DNA from: Brevundimonas alba
GTDB taxonomy: Bacteria; Pseudomonadota; Alphaproteobacteria; Caulobacterales; Caulobacteraceae
Assembly: GCF_011927945.1 (NCBI RefSeq)
Contig: NZ_JAATJM010000001.1
Location: 1,187,501 to 1,251,500, forward strand
Direction: 5' to 3'
Length of the DNA: 64,000 bases
Position numbers and translations under genes: made by a program. The notes beneath the pieces were generated by a model. The model saw only the letters and a program-made list of their open reading frames with translations. It had not been told where the DNA came from and did no database searches. The first letter of the stretch is position 1. Every line of letters starts with the position of its first letter. This document shows positions 28,744 to 37,891 of this stretch, in pieces.

Positions 28744-29850
28744 ATGGCGCTGGATACGGGGAACTCCCCCGACGAGTTTCGGGACCATCCCGAGTGGAAG
28801 GACATGGTTCCTTCCGTGACCGACGCGCCGACTCTCGGCGACGGCCTCCGCATCGCCCGCGCCCACTCCGGCCGCTCGCTGGCCGAGCTGTCCACCATCA
28901 CCCGGGTGCCGTCCCGCTATCTGACGGCTCTGGAGCAGAACGACTTCTCGGTCCTGCCCAACCGCGTCTTCTCCATCGGCTATGTCCGCGCCTATGCCGG
29001 AGCCCTGGGTCTGGACGAGCAGCTCGCGGTCGAGCGGTTCAAGCGCGAGAGCCCCGATCCCTCGGTGCCGCTGCAGCCGCCGGTCGGCGTCGCCTTCGAG
29101 GAAGTCCGCCGCTATTCGCCCCGCCTGATCGCCGCCGGTCTGGCGCTGGTGCTGGCCGTGGTCGGCTGGAACGTCTTCCAGCGCGTCAGCCTGATGCGCG
29201 CGCCCCAGCCGTCCGACATCGCCGCCGTGCCCGAAAGCTGGACCCTCGGCGCCGTGCCGGGACAGGAGCAGTTCATGCGCCTGACCGCGCCGCGCCCCGC
29301 GCCGCCGGACCAGACCGTGCCCGCCCTCTACATCACGCCCGGCCTCGAAGCCCAGTTGACCGGCATTGATCCCGCCTCGCCCGAGGGCCTTGCCGCCGCG
29401 GCAGCCGCCGGGCCGCCGGTGCAGAAGGCCTTCAATCCGCGCGGGGCCATCTACGGCGCCGCCGCCAGCGCCTCGCAGGTCGTGCTGCAGGCCCGCAAGT
29501 CCGCCTATCTGATCGTGCGCATGGCCGACGGCCGCGTGCTGTTCGCCCGCCAGCTCGCTGCCGGCGACGCCTGGCGCGCGCCGGCCAACGTCGCCGCCAC
29601 GGTCGACGTGCCCGATCCGGCGGCGTTCGACGTCTATCTGAACGGCGAGCACGGGGGCGCCCTCGCGGCGGCCGAAACCCCGCTGAGCCAGCTGAACCAG
29701 CGGGCGCAGGCGCTCGGTCGTCAGGCAGCCGCCGCCGTCGCCGCCCGCACCGAGGCCGCCCGCACCGCCGCGGTCCAGGCGCAGGCCCAGGCCCAGCTTC
29801 AGGCCTCGACCACGGTGCAGCAGATCGTCTCCACCAGCGTCGGAGGCTAG
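28744..29850 (+). CDS. rodZ: RodZ-like cell-shape protein (HTH plus transmembrane)
   Basis: 368 residues. A cytoplasmic Cro/CI-type HTH (about 30-95, GDGLRIARAHSGRSLAELST and PSRYLTALEQNDFSVLPNRV) is followed by a membrane helix (about 127-145) and a periplasmic domain resembling DUF4115. The end is Ala/Gln-rich and probably helical. This matches RodZ, which links MreB to the envelope elongation machinery. Location immediately upstream of ispG also matches E. coli and other bacteria. I use the ATG at 28744; in-frame starts from 28609 lie beside the DnaA box and encode no recognisable domain. Confidence 0.85.
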   Translation: MALDTGNSPDEFRDHPEWKDMVPSVTDAPTLGDGLRIARAHSGRSLAELSTITRVPSRYLTALEQNDFSVLPNRVFSIGYVRAYAGALGLDEQLAVERFKRESPDPSVPLQPPVGVAFEEVRRYSPRLIAAGLALVLAVVGWNVFQRVSLMRAPQPSDIAAVPESWTLGAVPGQEQFMRLTAPRPAPPDQTVPALYITPGLEAQLTGIDPASPEGLAAAAAAGPPVQKAFNPRGAIYGAAASASQVVLQARKSAYLIVRMADGRVLFARQLAAGDAWRAPANVAATVDVPDPAAFDVYLNGEHGGALAAAETPLSQLNQRAQALGRQAAAAVAARTEAARTAAVQAQAQAQLQASTTVQQIVSTSVGG

Positions 29851-29906
29851 GCGCGACGCCGTGCGTCGTGGCCATGCCGCAATCGTGAGCCTATGTTGCG
29901 CCCGTC

Positions 29907-31046
29907 ATGAGCGCTGACCATTCGCACATCCGTCCCTGGCGTCACATCGAACGCCGCAAGAGCCGCCAGATCATGGTGGGCAATGTGCCTGTGGGCGGCG
30001 ACGCGCCGATCACCGTCCAGTCGATGACCAATACCCCGACGTCGGACGCCTCGGCGACGATCGACCAGATCCGCCGGCTGGAAGAGGCGGGGGCCGACAT
30101 CGTCCGCGTCTCCTGCCCCGACGAGGACTCGACCGCCGCCTTCCGCACCATCGCGCGCGAGGCCCGCGTGCCGCTCGTGGCGGACATCCATTTCCATTAC
30201 AAACGCGGCATGGAGGCCGCCCAGGCCGGCGCCGCCTGCCTGCGCATCAACCCGGGCAACATCGGCTCGCCCGACCGCGTCCGCGAGGTCATCCAGGCCG
30301 CCAAGGACCACGGCTGCTCGATGCGGATCGGCGTCAACGCCGGCTCTCTGGAGCGCGAGTTGCTTGAGAAATACGGCGAGCCCTGCCCGGACGCCATGGT
30401 CGAGAGCGCGCTCAACCACGCCCGCATCCTGCAGGACCACGACTTCCACGAGTTCAAGATTTCGGTGAAGGCGTCCGACCCCTTCCTGACCGTCGCCGCC
30501 TACCAGCAGCTGGCCGAGGCCATCGATTGCCCGCTGCACCTCGGGGTGACCGAGGCGGGGCCGCTGCGCACCGGCACGATCAAGTCGGCCATCGGCATGG
30601 GCTCGATGCTGTGGGCCGGCATCGGCGACACCATCCGCGTCTCGCTGGCCGCCGATCCCGTCGAGGAGATCAAGGTCGGCTTCGACATCCTCAAGTCGCT
30701 GGGCCTGCGCCATCGCGGCGTGAACATCATCGCCTGCCCGTCCTGCGCGCGGCAGGGCTTCAACGTGATCGAGACGGTCGGCATTCTCGAGGAGAAGCTG
30801 GCCCATGTGACCACGCCCATGTCGCTGTCGATCATCGGCTGCGTCGTCAACGGCCCGGGCGAGGCCCTCTATACCGACGTCGGCTTCACCGGCGGCGGCA
30901 AGGGCTCGGGCATGGTCTATCTGAACGGCAAGACCGCCCACAAACTGGCCAACGAGGGCATGGTCGACCACATCGTCGAGCTGGTCGAGGCCAAGGCCGC
31001 GGAACTGGACGCCGCCCGCATCGCTGCCCTCGAAGCCGCCGAGTAG
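29907..31046 (+). CDS. ispG: 4-hydroxy-3-methylbut-2-enyl diphosphate synthase (flavodoxin type)
   Basis: 379 residues. IspG makes HMBPP from MEcPP in the non-mevalonate isoprenoid pathway using a 4Fe-4S cluster. The cluster cysteines are in [20 protein letters not shown] and [14 protein letters not shown]-terminal [20 protein letters not shown] and [14 protein letters not shown] are diagnostic. It follows rodZ by 56 bases. Confidence 0.96.
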   Translation: MSADHSHIRPWRHIERRKSRQIMVGNVPVGGDAPITVQSMTNTPTSDASATIDQIRRLEEAGADIVRVSCPDEDSTAAFRTIAREARVPLVADIHFHYKRGMEAAQAGAACLRINPGNIGSPDRVREVIQAAKDHGCSMRIGVNAGSLERELLEKYGEPCPDAMVESALNHARILQDHDFHEFKISVKASDPFLTVAAYQQLAEAIDCPLHLGVTEAGPLRTGTIKSAIGMGSMLWAGIGDTIRVSLAADPVEEIKVGFDILKSLGLRHRGVNIIACPSCARQGFNVIETVGILEEKLAHVTTPMSLSIIGCVVNGPGEALYTDVGFTGGGKGSGMVYLNGKTAHKLANEGMVDHIVELVEAKAAELDAARIAALEAAE

Positions 31047-31101
31047 CCGCCGGGCCGGGGCTGGGCTACGGAGGAGGTCTCCTCCTTATCCCGGGCCCGT
31101 C

Positions 31102-31977
31102 ATGAACCGCTTGCTGACCCTCCTGCGCCTGAGCCTGTCGCTCGCGGCGGCCCTGTCGCTGGTCCCCGTGGCCCCGGCGCTGGCGCAGACCGCCGGCGCT
31201 CAATTCGCCCCCGCCTCCGCCGCCGAACATATCGAGCTCCCGGCCAGCGGCGGCCGCACCATCGACGTCAGCGTCTGGCAGGCGGCGGAGGAGCGCGGCG
31301 TCGTTGTCTTCAGCCACGGCTACAACGGCGCGCCGGGCGCCTACAGCCGCATCCTGTCGAAATGGGTCGAGGCTGGCTTCACCGTCGTGGCTCCGCTGCA
31401 CGTCGATTCCCTGCGCCACCCTCAGCACGACCAGTTCGACGGCCCGGCGGCCTTCTCGACCCGGATCGAGGACCTCGCCGTGGTCCGCGGCTTCGTCAAG
31501 GCGACCCGGCCCGGCCTGCCCATCATCGCCGCGGGCCATTCGTTCGGCTCGCTGATGTCGCTGATCGAGGGCGGGGCGCGCACCGTCGCCGGCCCTCTGG
31601 GCGACGCCGACGTCAAGGCCATCGTCGCCTTCTCCTCCGCCGGTGACCTGCAGGGCGTCGTCCTTCCCGACACCTACGCCGCTCTCGCGACGCCCATGCT
31701 GATGATCACCGGCGACGCCGATCTGGTGCCGCAATACGTCACCGACTGGCATGCGCACCGCAGCCCGTTCGACCGCTCCGCGCCCGGCGACAAGATGCTG
31801 ATGGTCTTCGCCGGCGCCGACCACAGCCTCGTCCGCAACGCCGACGAGGCCGACTTCGACCTGATCGTCCGCGCCACCACGGCCTTCATGGAGGGCTACG
31901 GCCTCGGCGATCCGCAGGCACGCGCCGCCGCCCAGTCCCTTGCCGCGCCCGAGGGCGTGTCCATCGAAAGACGCTGA
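31102..31977 (+). CDS. Secreted alpha/beta hydrolase
   Basis: 291 residues with a signal peptide (MNRLLTLLRLSLSLAAALSL, cleavage near ALAQ). The hydrolase core shows VVVFSHGYNGAPGAY, the nucleophile elbow AAGHSFGSLMSL and the final FAGADHSLVRNADEADFD with the catalytic His. It resembles the chlorophyllase/PAF-acetylhydrolase-like group. Its substrate, in the periplasm or medium, is unknown. It abuts a GST gene that starts one base after the stop. Confidence 0.82.
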   Translation: MNRLLTLLRLSLSLAAALSLVPVAPALAQTAGAQFAPASAAEHIELPASGGRTIDVSVWQAAEERGVVVFSHGYNGAPGAYSRILSKWVEAGFTVVAPLHVDSLRHPQHDQFDGPAAFSTRIEDLAVVRGFVKATRPGLPIIAAGHSFGSLMSLIEGGARTVAGPLGDADVKAIVAFSSAGDLQGVVLPDTYAALATPMLMITGDADLVPQYVTDWHAHRSPFDRSAPGDKMLMVFAGADHSLVRNADEADFDLIVRATTAFMEGYGLGDPQARAAAQSLAAPEGVSIERR

Positions 31978-31978
31978 G

Positions 31979-32566
31979 ATGAAACTCTACATCACCGGGC
32001 CGTCGCCCTACGCCCGCAAATGCCGGATCGTGGCGCGCGAGAAGGGCGTGCCGCTCGAGGAACTCTCGACCGACCCCTACGCCAACGCCGTCGAACTGCT
32101 GGCCTCGAACCCGCTGGTGCAGGTGCCGACCCTGATCGCCGAGGACGGCCTGCCGCTGAACGACAGCCCCGTCATCTGCGAATACCTCGACGAGATCGGG
32201 ACCGGCCCGCGCCTGCTGCCCGAGGGCGGCGCCGGGCGGCTGCGCGTGCGGCGGGTCGAGACCCTGGCCGACGGTGCGCTCGAAATGGGCGTCAAACTGC
32301 TGCTGGAGAAGCGCCGGCCCGAGCACGAGCGGTCGGCATCCTGGATGGAACGCTGGACGACCAATATGGCCCGCTCGCTCGACGCGCTGGAGGCGCAGGA
32401 CCTGAGCGCCGACGACCTGCACATGGGCACAATCACCGCCGCCGTGGCCATGACGTGGATCGGCTTCCGCCACCCGGACTTCGACCTCGGCAAATGGCCG
32501 AAGCTGGGTGCGCTCCAGACCGCGCTCGAGGCCCGGCCGAGCTTCATGGAAACGCGGCCCGCCTAG
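31979..32566 (+). CDS. Glutathione S-transferase family protein
   Basis: 195 residues. The thioredoxin-like N-domain begins MKLYITGPSPYARKCRIVAR with the glutathione cis-Pro/Ser segment VPTLIAEDGLPLNDSPVICE; an all-helical C-domain follows. The sequence resembles YfcG/YibF-type bacterial GSTs. Substrate unknown. It overlaps the converging TauE gene by 4 bases at their 3' ends. Confidence 0.88.
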   Translation: MKLYITGPSPYARKCRIVAREKGVPLEELSTDPYANAVELLASNPLVQVPTLIAEDGLPLNDSPVICEYLDEIGTGPRLLPEGGAGRLRVRRVETLADGALEMGVKLLLEKRRPEHERSASWMERWTTNMARSLDALEAQDLSADDLHMGTITAAVAMTWIGFRHPDFDLGKWPKLGALQTALEARPSFMETRPA

Positions 32567-33342
32567 GCGACCAGACCGGCCAGTTGCGCGCCCTGAAACG
32601 CCGCCAGCAGCACCAGCACCGCGCCGACGGCATAGGTCATGGCCCGCTGCGGCACGCGCTTGACGATCAGCCCCGCGAAGGGCGCCGCGATCAGGCCGCC
32701 GACCACCAGCCCGCCCACCGCCGCGGCGTGATTCTCCAGCGCCCCCGCCTCTTTCCAGTGACCGCTGACCAGCGACCAGACGAAGGTCGCGCTGATCGCC
32801 ATGGTGAGGAAGAACTCCGCCGTGTTCACCGTGCCGATGGCGCGGCGCGGCTCCTGCCCCGCGCCCACCAGCGTCGAGGACACAGTCGGTCCCCAGCCGC
32901 CGCCGCCGATGGCGTCGAGGAAGCCCCCGATCAGTCCGACCGGCGTCGCCATCCAGGTGCGGATCCGCTTCGGCTTGATGTCGTGCCCCGCTCGCCAGAG
33001 GATCCAGCAGCCCATGATGGCGAGGTAGGCGACGACGAACGGCTTCACGACGCCGCTCTCCAGTCCGGCCAGCACATAGGCGCCGAGACAGCCGCCGATG
33101 ACCCCGGCGATGGCCAGCGGGACGAACAGCCGCCACTCGACGTTCTTGTGCAGCACATGGCTGCCCGCCGAGGCCGCGGTGGTGAAGACCTCGGCCCCGT
33201 GAACGCTGGCCGAGGCCATGGCCGGCGGCACGCCGAACGCCAGCAGCACCGAGGACGAAATCACGCCATAGGCCATGCCCAGGGCGCCATCGACCGACTG
33301 CGCCAGAACGCCGACGGCCAGAAACAGCAGGAAGGTTTCCAT
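32563..33342 (-). CDS. TauE/SafE family membrane transporter
   Basis: 259 residues with about eight hydrophobic helices in two homologous halves. The family glycine motifs are visible as SVDGALGMAYGVISSSVLLA in the first half and IGGFLDAIGGGGWGPTVSST in the second. TauE/SafE proteins export sulfite, sulfoacetate or related organosulfur anions. No sulfur-metabolism gene is adjacent, so the substrate is uncertain. Confidence 0.88.
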   Translation of the reverse strand: METFLLFLAVGVLAQSVDGALGMAYGVISSSVLLAFGVPPAMASASVHGAEVFTTAASAGSHVLHKNVEWRLFVPLAIAGVIGGCLGAYVLAGLESGVVKPFVVAYLAIMGCWILWRAGHDIKPKRIRTWMATPVGLIGGFLDAIGGGGWGPTVSSTLVGAGQEPRRAIGTVNTAEFFLTMAISATFVWSLVSGHWKEAGALENHAAAVGGLVVGGLIAAPFAGLIVKRVPQRAMTYAVGAVLVLLAAFQGAQLAGLVA

Positions 33343-33504
33343 GGAGCCCCTTGCATGGCGGACGCCGTCCGCCCTCCAGGAGCTAATGCGCGAGACGCCG
33401 GGCCGTAACAGCTACGCTGTAACTTTTCCGTCAGACCCGGCGCGGCGGGGATTGGACAGGGCGCCGCTTGCCGGATAGGAGATCGGCCCCTCCCGGAGAA
33501 ACCC

Positions 33505-34572
33505 TTGCGACTGCCCCAGGCCCGGCTCGATCAGGTGCTCGACCGCTTCCACCAGGTGGAGGCGCGCATGGGTGCGGCCACGGACGGTCAGGAGATCGTG
33601 CGCCTGTCCAAGGAGCACGCCGAGATCAAGCCGGTCGCCGACGCGGTCATGGCCCTGGCCCGCATGCGCGCCGAGATGGCCGATCTCGAAGTCATGGCCG
33701 CCGATCCGGAGATGGCCGACATGGCCGCCGACGAGCTGGAGACGCTCAAGGCCCGCCTGCCCGACATGGAGCGCGACGTCGCCCTGCTGCTGGCCCCGCG
33801 CGACGCCGACGAGAACGCCTCGGCCGTGCTGGAAGTCCGCGCCGGCACCGGCGGCGATGAGGCCGCCCTGTTCGCCGGCGACCTGTTCCGCATGTATTCG
33901 CGCTACGCCTCCACGCGCGGCTGGCGGGTCGAGGTCGACAGCGCCACCGAGGGCGAGGCCGGCGGCTACAAGGAGATCATCGCCACCGTCACCGGCGACG
34001 GCGTCTTCGGCCGCCTCAAGTTCGAAAGCGGCGTCCACCGCGTCCAGCGCGTCCCGACCACCGAGGCCGGCGGCCGCATCCACACCTCGGCCGCGACCGT
34101 CGCCGTCCTGCCCGAGGTCGAGGACGTCGAGATCGAGATCCACGACAAGGACATCCGCATCGACACCTTCCGCGCCTCCGGCTCGGGCGGCCAGCACGTC
34201 AACAAGACGGACTCGGCGGTGCGCATCACCCACCTGCCGTCCGGCATCGTGGTGACATCCTCGGAGAAGTCGCAGCACGTCAACCGCGACAAGGCGATGA
34301 AGAACCTGCGCGTCCGCCTCTACGACATGCAGCGGCAGGAAAAGGACCTCGCCCGCTCCAGCGCCCGCAAGTCGCAGGTCGGCTCCGGCGACCGGTCCGA
34401 GCGCATCCGCACCTACAACTTCCCGCAAGGCCGCGTCACCGACCACCGCATCGGCCTGACCCTGCACAGCCTGCCCCAGATCCTCGAGGGCGACCTCGAC
34501 CCCATGCTGAACGCCCTGATCGCCGAAGATCAGGCGGCAAGGCTGGCGGATCTGGAAGCGGAGTTCGGGTGA
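33505..34572 (+). CDS. prfA: Peptide chain release factor 1
   Basis: 355 residues from a TTG preceded by GGAG. RF1 releases peptides at UAA and UAG. The GGQ motif is in [19 protein letters not shown], and the stop-codon recognition tripeptide appears as PTT within [14 protein letters not shown] where E. coli has PAT. Length is normal. The prmC methyltransferase that often follows prfA is absent here; recF converges from the other strand 3 bases away. Confidence 0.96.
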   Translation: MRLPQARLDQVLDRFHQVEARMGAATDGQEIVRLSKEHAEIKPVADAVMALARMRAEMADLEVMAADPEMADMAADELETLKARLPDMERDVALLLAPRDADENASAVLEVRAGTGGDEAALFAGDLFRMYSRYASTRGWRVEVDSATEGEAGGYKEIIATVTGDGVFGRLKFESGVHRVQRVPTTEAGGRIHTSAATVAVLPEVEDVEIEIHDKDIRIDTFRASGSGGQHVNKTDSAVRITHLPSGIVVTSSEKSQHVNRDKAMKNLRVRLYDMQRQEKDLARSSARKSQVGSGDRSERIRTYNFPQGRVTDHRIGLTLHSLPQILEGDLDPMLNALIAEDQAARLADLEAEFG

Positions 34573-34575
34573 GGC

Positions 34576-35709
34576 TCACCCCTCCGTCGTCAGCCCCCCG
34601 CCTTCGACCCTGACAAACTGCGCCCGGCCCCGCAGCGGCTCGAACAGCTCCGCCTCGGTGCCGGTCATGAAGGCCTGCAAACCCAACGCCTCGATCTCGT
34701 CGAACAGGGCGGCGCGCCGGCGCGTATCGAGATGCGCGGGGGCCTCGTCCAGCAGCAGGATGGGCGCCGCCGGCTGATCGGCCAGCCGGGCGATCTGGGC
34801 GAGGATGAGGTTCAGCACCAGCGCCTTCTGCTCGCCCGACGACCCCTCGGCCGCGGGCCGGTTCTTCTCGCGGTGCAGGGCGGTCAGGTCGGACCGGTGC
34901 GGGCCGTATAGCGACCGTCCGGCGGCGGCGTCGCGGGCGCGGCTGCGGGCCATGCCCTCGCGGATGCCCTCCGCGATCGCCTCCGGCCCCGCCCCCACGC
35001 CCGCCATCGCCTCGGCCTCGCCGGTCAGACCCAGATCGGCTTGAGGGAAAGGCCGGTCGCCGCGCCCGTCGATGGCCGCCTGCAGAGTGGCCAGGGCCGC
35101 GGAGCGCGCCATCGCCGCGGCGGCCCCCGCCTCGCCCAGCCGGAGCTCCAGCGCGTCGAGCCACAGCGGGTCGGCCGGCTGGCCCTCGGCCCCGTCGGTC
35201 AGCAGACGCAGCCGTTCGCGCAGCGCCTTCTCATAGGCCGACACCGAGGCGGCGTGATCCGGCTCCGCCGCAAACACCAGCCGGTCAAAGAATTTCAGCC
35301 GCTCCGCCCGCGCGTCCGAGAACAGCCGGTCCTGCTCCGGCGTCGCCCACACCGGCCGCAGATGCTCCAGCAGCCGCCCCGGCTGCGCCGTCTCCCCGTC
35401 GATGCGCACGATCCGCCGCGCCGCGCCCGGGGACTGCACACCGGTGCCCAGCTTCGTCTCTTCCTCGCCGTCGGTCAGCACCGCCGCCACGGCCCAGGCC
35501 CGGCCGCCTGACTCGCCCGGCTCACGCCGCCCCATCTCCGGCGCCGTCGCCCCGCGCAGCCCCTTGCCCGGGGTGAACAGGCTCAGCGCCTCCAGCAGAT
35601 TGGTCTTCCCCGCCCCATTCGGCCCATGCAGCACCACCGTCCCCGCCGCGATGGACAGGGTCGCCGCCGCATAGGAGCGGAAATCGGTGAGGGTGAGGGA
35701 CTGGATCAA
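34576..35709 (-). CDS. recF: DNA replication and repair protein RecF
   Basis: 377 residues of the SMC-like ATPase that loads RecA at gaps together with RecO and RecR. Walker A is [18 protein letters not shown], the ABC signature is near [20 protein letters not shown] and Walker B is [12 protein letters not shown]. It is the last gene of the minus-strand dnaA-dnaN-sseB-recF run, although a 158-base gap with a repeat element separates it from the preceding gene. Confidence 0.95.
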   Translation of the reverse strand: MIQSLTLTDFRSYAAATLSIAAGTVVLHGPNGAGKTNLLEALSLFTPGKGLRGATAPEMGRREPGESGGRAWAVAAVLTDGEEETKLGTGVQSPGAARRIVRIDGETAQPGRLLEHLRPVWATPEQDRLFSDARAERLKFFDRLVFAAEPDHAASVSAYEKALRERLRLLTDGAEGQPADPLWLDALELRLGEAGAAAAMARSAALATLQAAIDGRGDRPFPQADLGLTGEAEAMAGVGAGPEAIAEGIREGMARSRARDAAAGRSLYGPHRSDLTALHREKNRPAAEGSSGEQKALVLNLILAQIARLADQPAAPILLLDEAPAHLDTRRRAALFDEIEALGLQAFMTGTEAELFEPLRGRAQFVRVEGGGLTTEG

Positions 35710-35721
35710 TTCTACTTCCGC

Positions 35722-35747
35722 TCATCCGGGCGAAAGCCGGGACCCAG
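35722..35747. repeat. Short REP-like intergenic element
   Basis: A 26-base stretch with the CCGG-GCGAAAG-CCGG hairpin followed by GACCCAG, upstream of recF. It resembles a widespread alphaproteobacterial intergenic sequence containing CTGGGTCCCGGCTTTCGCC. Only one copy is in this window, so its repeat nature is from recall. Confidence 0.45.
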
Positions 35748-35867
35748 TCCTTTTGCCCAAGCTCAGTCGGGCAGTCCAAACGTATCGAGCAGGTCTATCC
35801 AGACCGGGGCTCGATTTTTTGATCAGTTCCACTTTCAAGGCCCGCTTGCAGCGCCAGCCGGGCGCGC

Positions 35868-36266
35868 TCAGGCCGCACGCGCCTTCATCCGGGCCACGCC
35901 GGAGGGCGGCATGCTGAAGCCGACGGCCTCGCCGGGATTCACGGCCACGCCGTATTCGTCGCCGACCACATTCAGAATCCAGTCGGCGCGCACCTGAAGC
36001 GCGTGGGGATATTGAGGCGCGTTGCCGGCCCACCTCGAGCACTTGCCGGCGGTGGTGAAGACGACGAGCGCCAGATGGCCCTGTGGCGTCGACACCGTCA
36101 GCGGCGAGAGAGTCTGAGGGTCAGGGCCCGGGTCTTCCGCGAGCATGACGACGACGTACGAGCTCATGAACGCCGAGGCGAGGTCGTCGAGGCTTCCGCC
36201 GTCGTGTGCGGCCATGATCGCCGCTTCCAGCGCCGCGCCGGCCTCCTCGGGCGGGGGGACCTGCAC
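35868..36266 (-). CDS. SseB-like protein of unknown function
   Basis: 132 residues. The pattern MQVPPPEEAGAALEAAIMAA at the start, the strand HLALVVFTTAGKCSRWAG, a central LQVRADWILNVV and YGVAVNPGEAVGFSMPPSGV matches the SseB N-terminal-domain fold, a family of uncertain role named after E. coli SseB. It lies 3 bases downstream of dnaN on the same strand, so it is presumably co-transcribed with the clamp gene, an unusual position. Confidence 0.68.
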   Translation of the reverse strand: MQVPPPEEAGAALEAAIMAAHDGGSLDDLASAFMSSYVVVMLAEDPGPDPQTLSPLTVSTPQGHLALVVFTTAGKCSRWAGNAPQYPHALQVRADWILNVVGDEYGVAVNPGEAVGFSMPPSGVARMKARAA

Positions 36267-36269
36267 GTC

Positions 36270-37388
36270 CTAGACCCGCAGCGGCATCAGCACATATTGC
36301 ACGCCCGGATCGCCCGGATCGAGGACCAGCGTCGGGCTGGCCGGGTCAGCGAATTTGAAGTGGGCGGTCTCGCCGGTGATCTGGCCGGCGACGTCGAGCA
36401 GATAGCGGGCGTTGAAGCCGATCTCGAAGGGCTCCTCGGAATAGCCGATCTCGACCTCCTCGACCCCCTGTCCGGCCTCCATGTTGCGCACCGTCAGGGT
36501 GACGCGGTCCAGCTCGAAGGCCAGTTTCACCGACCGGCTCTTCTCGGCCGAGATGGTGGCGACGCGGTCGACGGCCGAGGCGAAGACGGCGTTGTCGATG
36601 TCGGCCTGTTTGTCGTTCCCCTTGGGGATGACGCGCATGTAGTCAGGGAAGGCGCCGTCAATGACCTTGGACGTCAGCGACGCCTGGCCGAATTCGAAGC
36701 GGATCTTCTGCGGCGAGACCATGACCTCGACCGCGCCCGAGCCGTCGTCCAGCAGGCGGCGGACCTGATCGATGGTCTTGCGCGGGACGATCACGCCGGG
36801 GCCGCCCGCGGCGCCCTCGGGGGCGGGGGTCTCTGCCAGGGCCAGACGGTGGCCGTCGGTGGCCACGGCGCGCAGCAGCGGAATGCCCGCCTCGGCCACG
36901 GTGTGGAGATACAGGCCGTTCAGATAATAGCGGGTCTCCTCGGTCGAGACCGCGAACCGGGTCTTGTCGATCAGCCGCGCCAGGTCTTCCTTCGGCAGGG
37001 TGAAGCGGGCGCCCGAGGTGTCGGTCGACATGACCGGGAAGTCGCCGGCCGGCAGCACCGGCAGATTGAACTTGGACCGTCCGGCCTGAACCACCAGCCG
37101 GGGATCGTCGCCGGAATAGCTCAGCGACACTTCGGCGCCGTCGGGCAGCTTGCGGACGATTTCGTAAAGGGTGTGGGCCGGGGCGGTGATCTGGCCCTCG
37201 AAGTTCACCGTGGCCTCGGCTTCGTCGACCATCTCCATGTCGAGGTCGGTGGCGGCGAAGCTCAGCTTGTCGCGTCCGGCGCTGAGCAGGACGTTCGACA
37301 GGATCGGAATGGTGTTGCGGCGCTCGACGACGCTCTGCACGTGGCCGAGGGCCTTGAGGAGCGCGGATCGTTCGATGGTCAGCTGCAT
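36270..37388 (-). CDS. dnaN: DNA polymerase III beta subunit (sliding clamp)
   Basis: 372 residues, normal length. The clamp encircles DNA as a dimer and tethers the polymerase. Start MQLTIERSALLKALGHVQSV, middle TDGHRLALAE and the C-terminal LDPGDPGVQYVLMPLRV are characteristic; the C-terminal part forms the protein-binding cleft. It is downstream of dnaA on the same strand but 503 bases away, leaving room for its own promoter. Confidence 0.97.
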   Translation of the reverse strand: MQLTIERSALLKALGHVQSVVERRNTIPILSNVLLSAGRDKLSFAATDLDMEMVDEAEATVNFEGQITAPAHTLYEIVRKLPDGAEVSLSYSGDDPRLVVQAGRSKFNLPVLPAGDFPVMSTDTSGARFTLPKEDLARLIDKTRFAVSTEETRYYLNGLYLHTVAEAGIPLLRAVATDGHRLALAETPAPEGAAGGPGVIVPRKTIDQVRRLLDDGSGAVEVMVSPQKIRFEFGQASLTSKVIDGAFPDYMRVIPKGNDKQADIDNAVFASAVDRVATISAEKSRSVKLAFELDRVTLTVRNMEAGQGVEEVEIGYSEEPFEIGFNARYLLDVAGQITGETAHFKFADPASPTLVLDPGDPGVQYVLMPLRV

Positions 37389-37760
37389 GTCGTCTCGCCC
37401 GGCTGCGGCGACTCAAAGCGTCACCGCGAATAGAGGGCCTTGGACACTAGCGGATTGGCGGCGCGGGGCAAGGAAGGGGCGGGGGCTGCCGGGCGCCTGA
37501 CCCGGGACGAGGCGGCGACTGTCTGTGGACAACCGCCGGGACGGGCCTGCGGGACCGTGACGCTGTGCTGACAATCCGCGGATTTATAGTCGGATAGCGC
37601 CGACAATTCCTTGCCCCGTCAGCCGGTTGACGATTTCTCGATCCGATTTGTCCGCCTGAGAAACGGGCGGGAGCATACTCCGGCTCTTCCCGCCTGCCCG
37701 GTCTTTGACAATCGAACCACCCCTCCGCCGCCGTCGAAGGCGGAGACGAGATGAGCAAAG

Positions 37761-37820
37761 CGGACTCTACGGACGCTACGGACCGTGTTTTCGGGGTTTT
37801 ACCCGGACGTTATTATCCGC
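37761..37820 (+). repeat. Dispersed repeat, copy A
   Basis: Begins CGGACTCTACGGACGCTACG, then GTTTTCGGGG and the 13-base core TTTTACCCGGACG (37797-37809). It is the same element as copy B 60 bases on and copy C near 44.7 kb. It lies just 3' of dnaA. Confidence 0.75.
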
Positions 37821-37833
37821 CGTGCGGACGTAA

Positions 37834-37880
37834 CGGACTCTTCGGACCCCGTTTTCCGATTTTACCCGGACGTTATCCGT
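37834..37880 (+). repeat. Dispersed repeat, copy B
   Basis: Begins CGGACTCTTCGGACCCC, then GTTTTCCGA and the identical 13-base core (37860-37872), followed by TTATCCG as in copy A. Tandem with copy A. Confidence 0.75.
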
Positions 37881-37891
37881 GCCGCGGGAGC

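Larger units (their letters stand above)
37389..37891. other. dnaA-dnaN intergenic region
   Basis: 503 bases without a credible gene. It holds two copies of a dispersed repeat next to the dnaA stop, a near-consensus DnaA box (TGTGGACAA, 37524-37532) and presumably the dnaN promoter. Small ORFs here are arginine/proline-rich and unconvincing. Confidence 0.6.

Noticed and set aside
31070..31085. GGAGGAG/CTCCTCC palindrome upstream of the secreted hydrolase
   Set aside because: Two-base loop cannot form a hairpin, and it probably reflects ribosome-binding-site-like sequence; no regulator evidence.
37389..37891. Chromosomal origin between dnaN and dnaA
   Set aside because: Only one near-consensus DnaA box and no AT-rich unwinding tract; in Caulobacter the origin lies near hemE rather than at dnaA.
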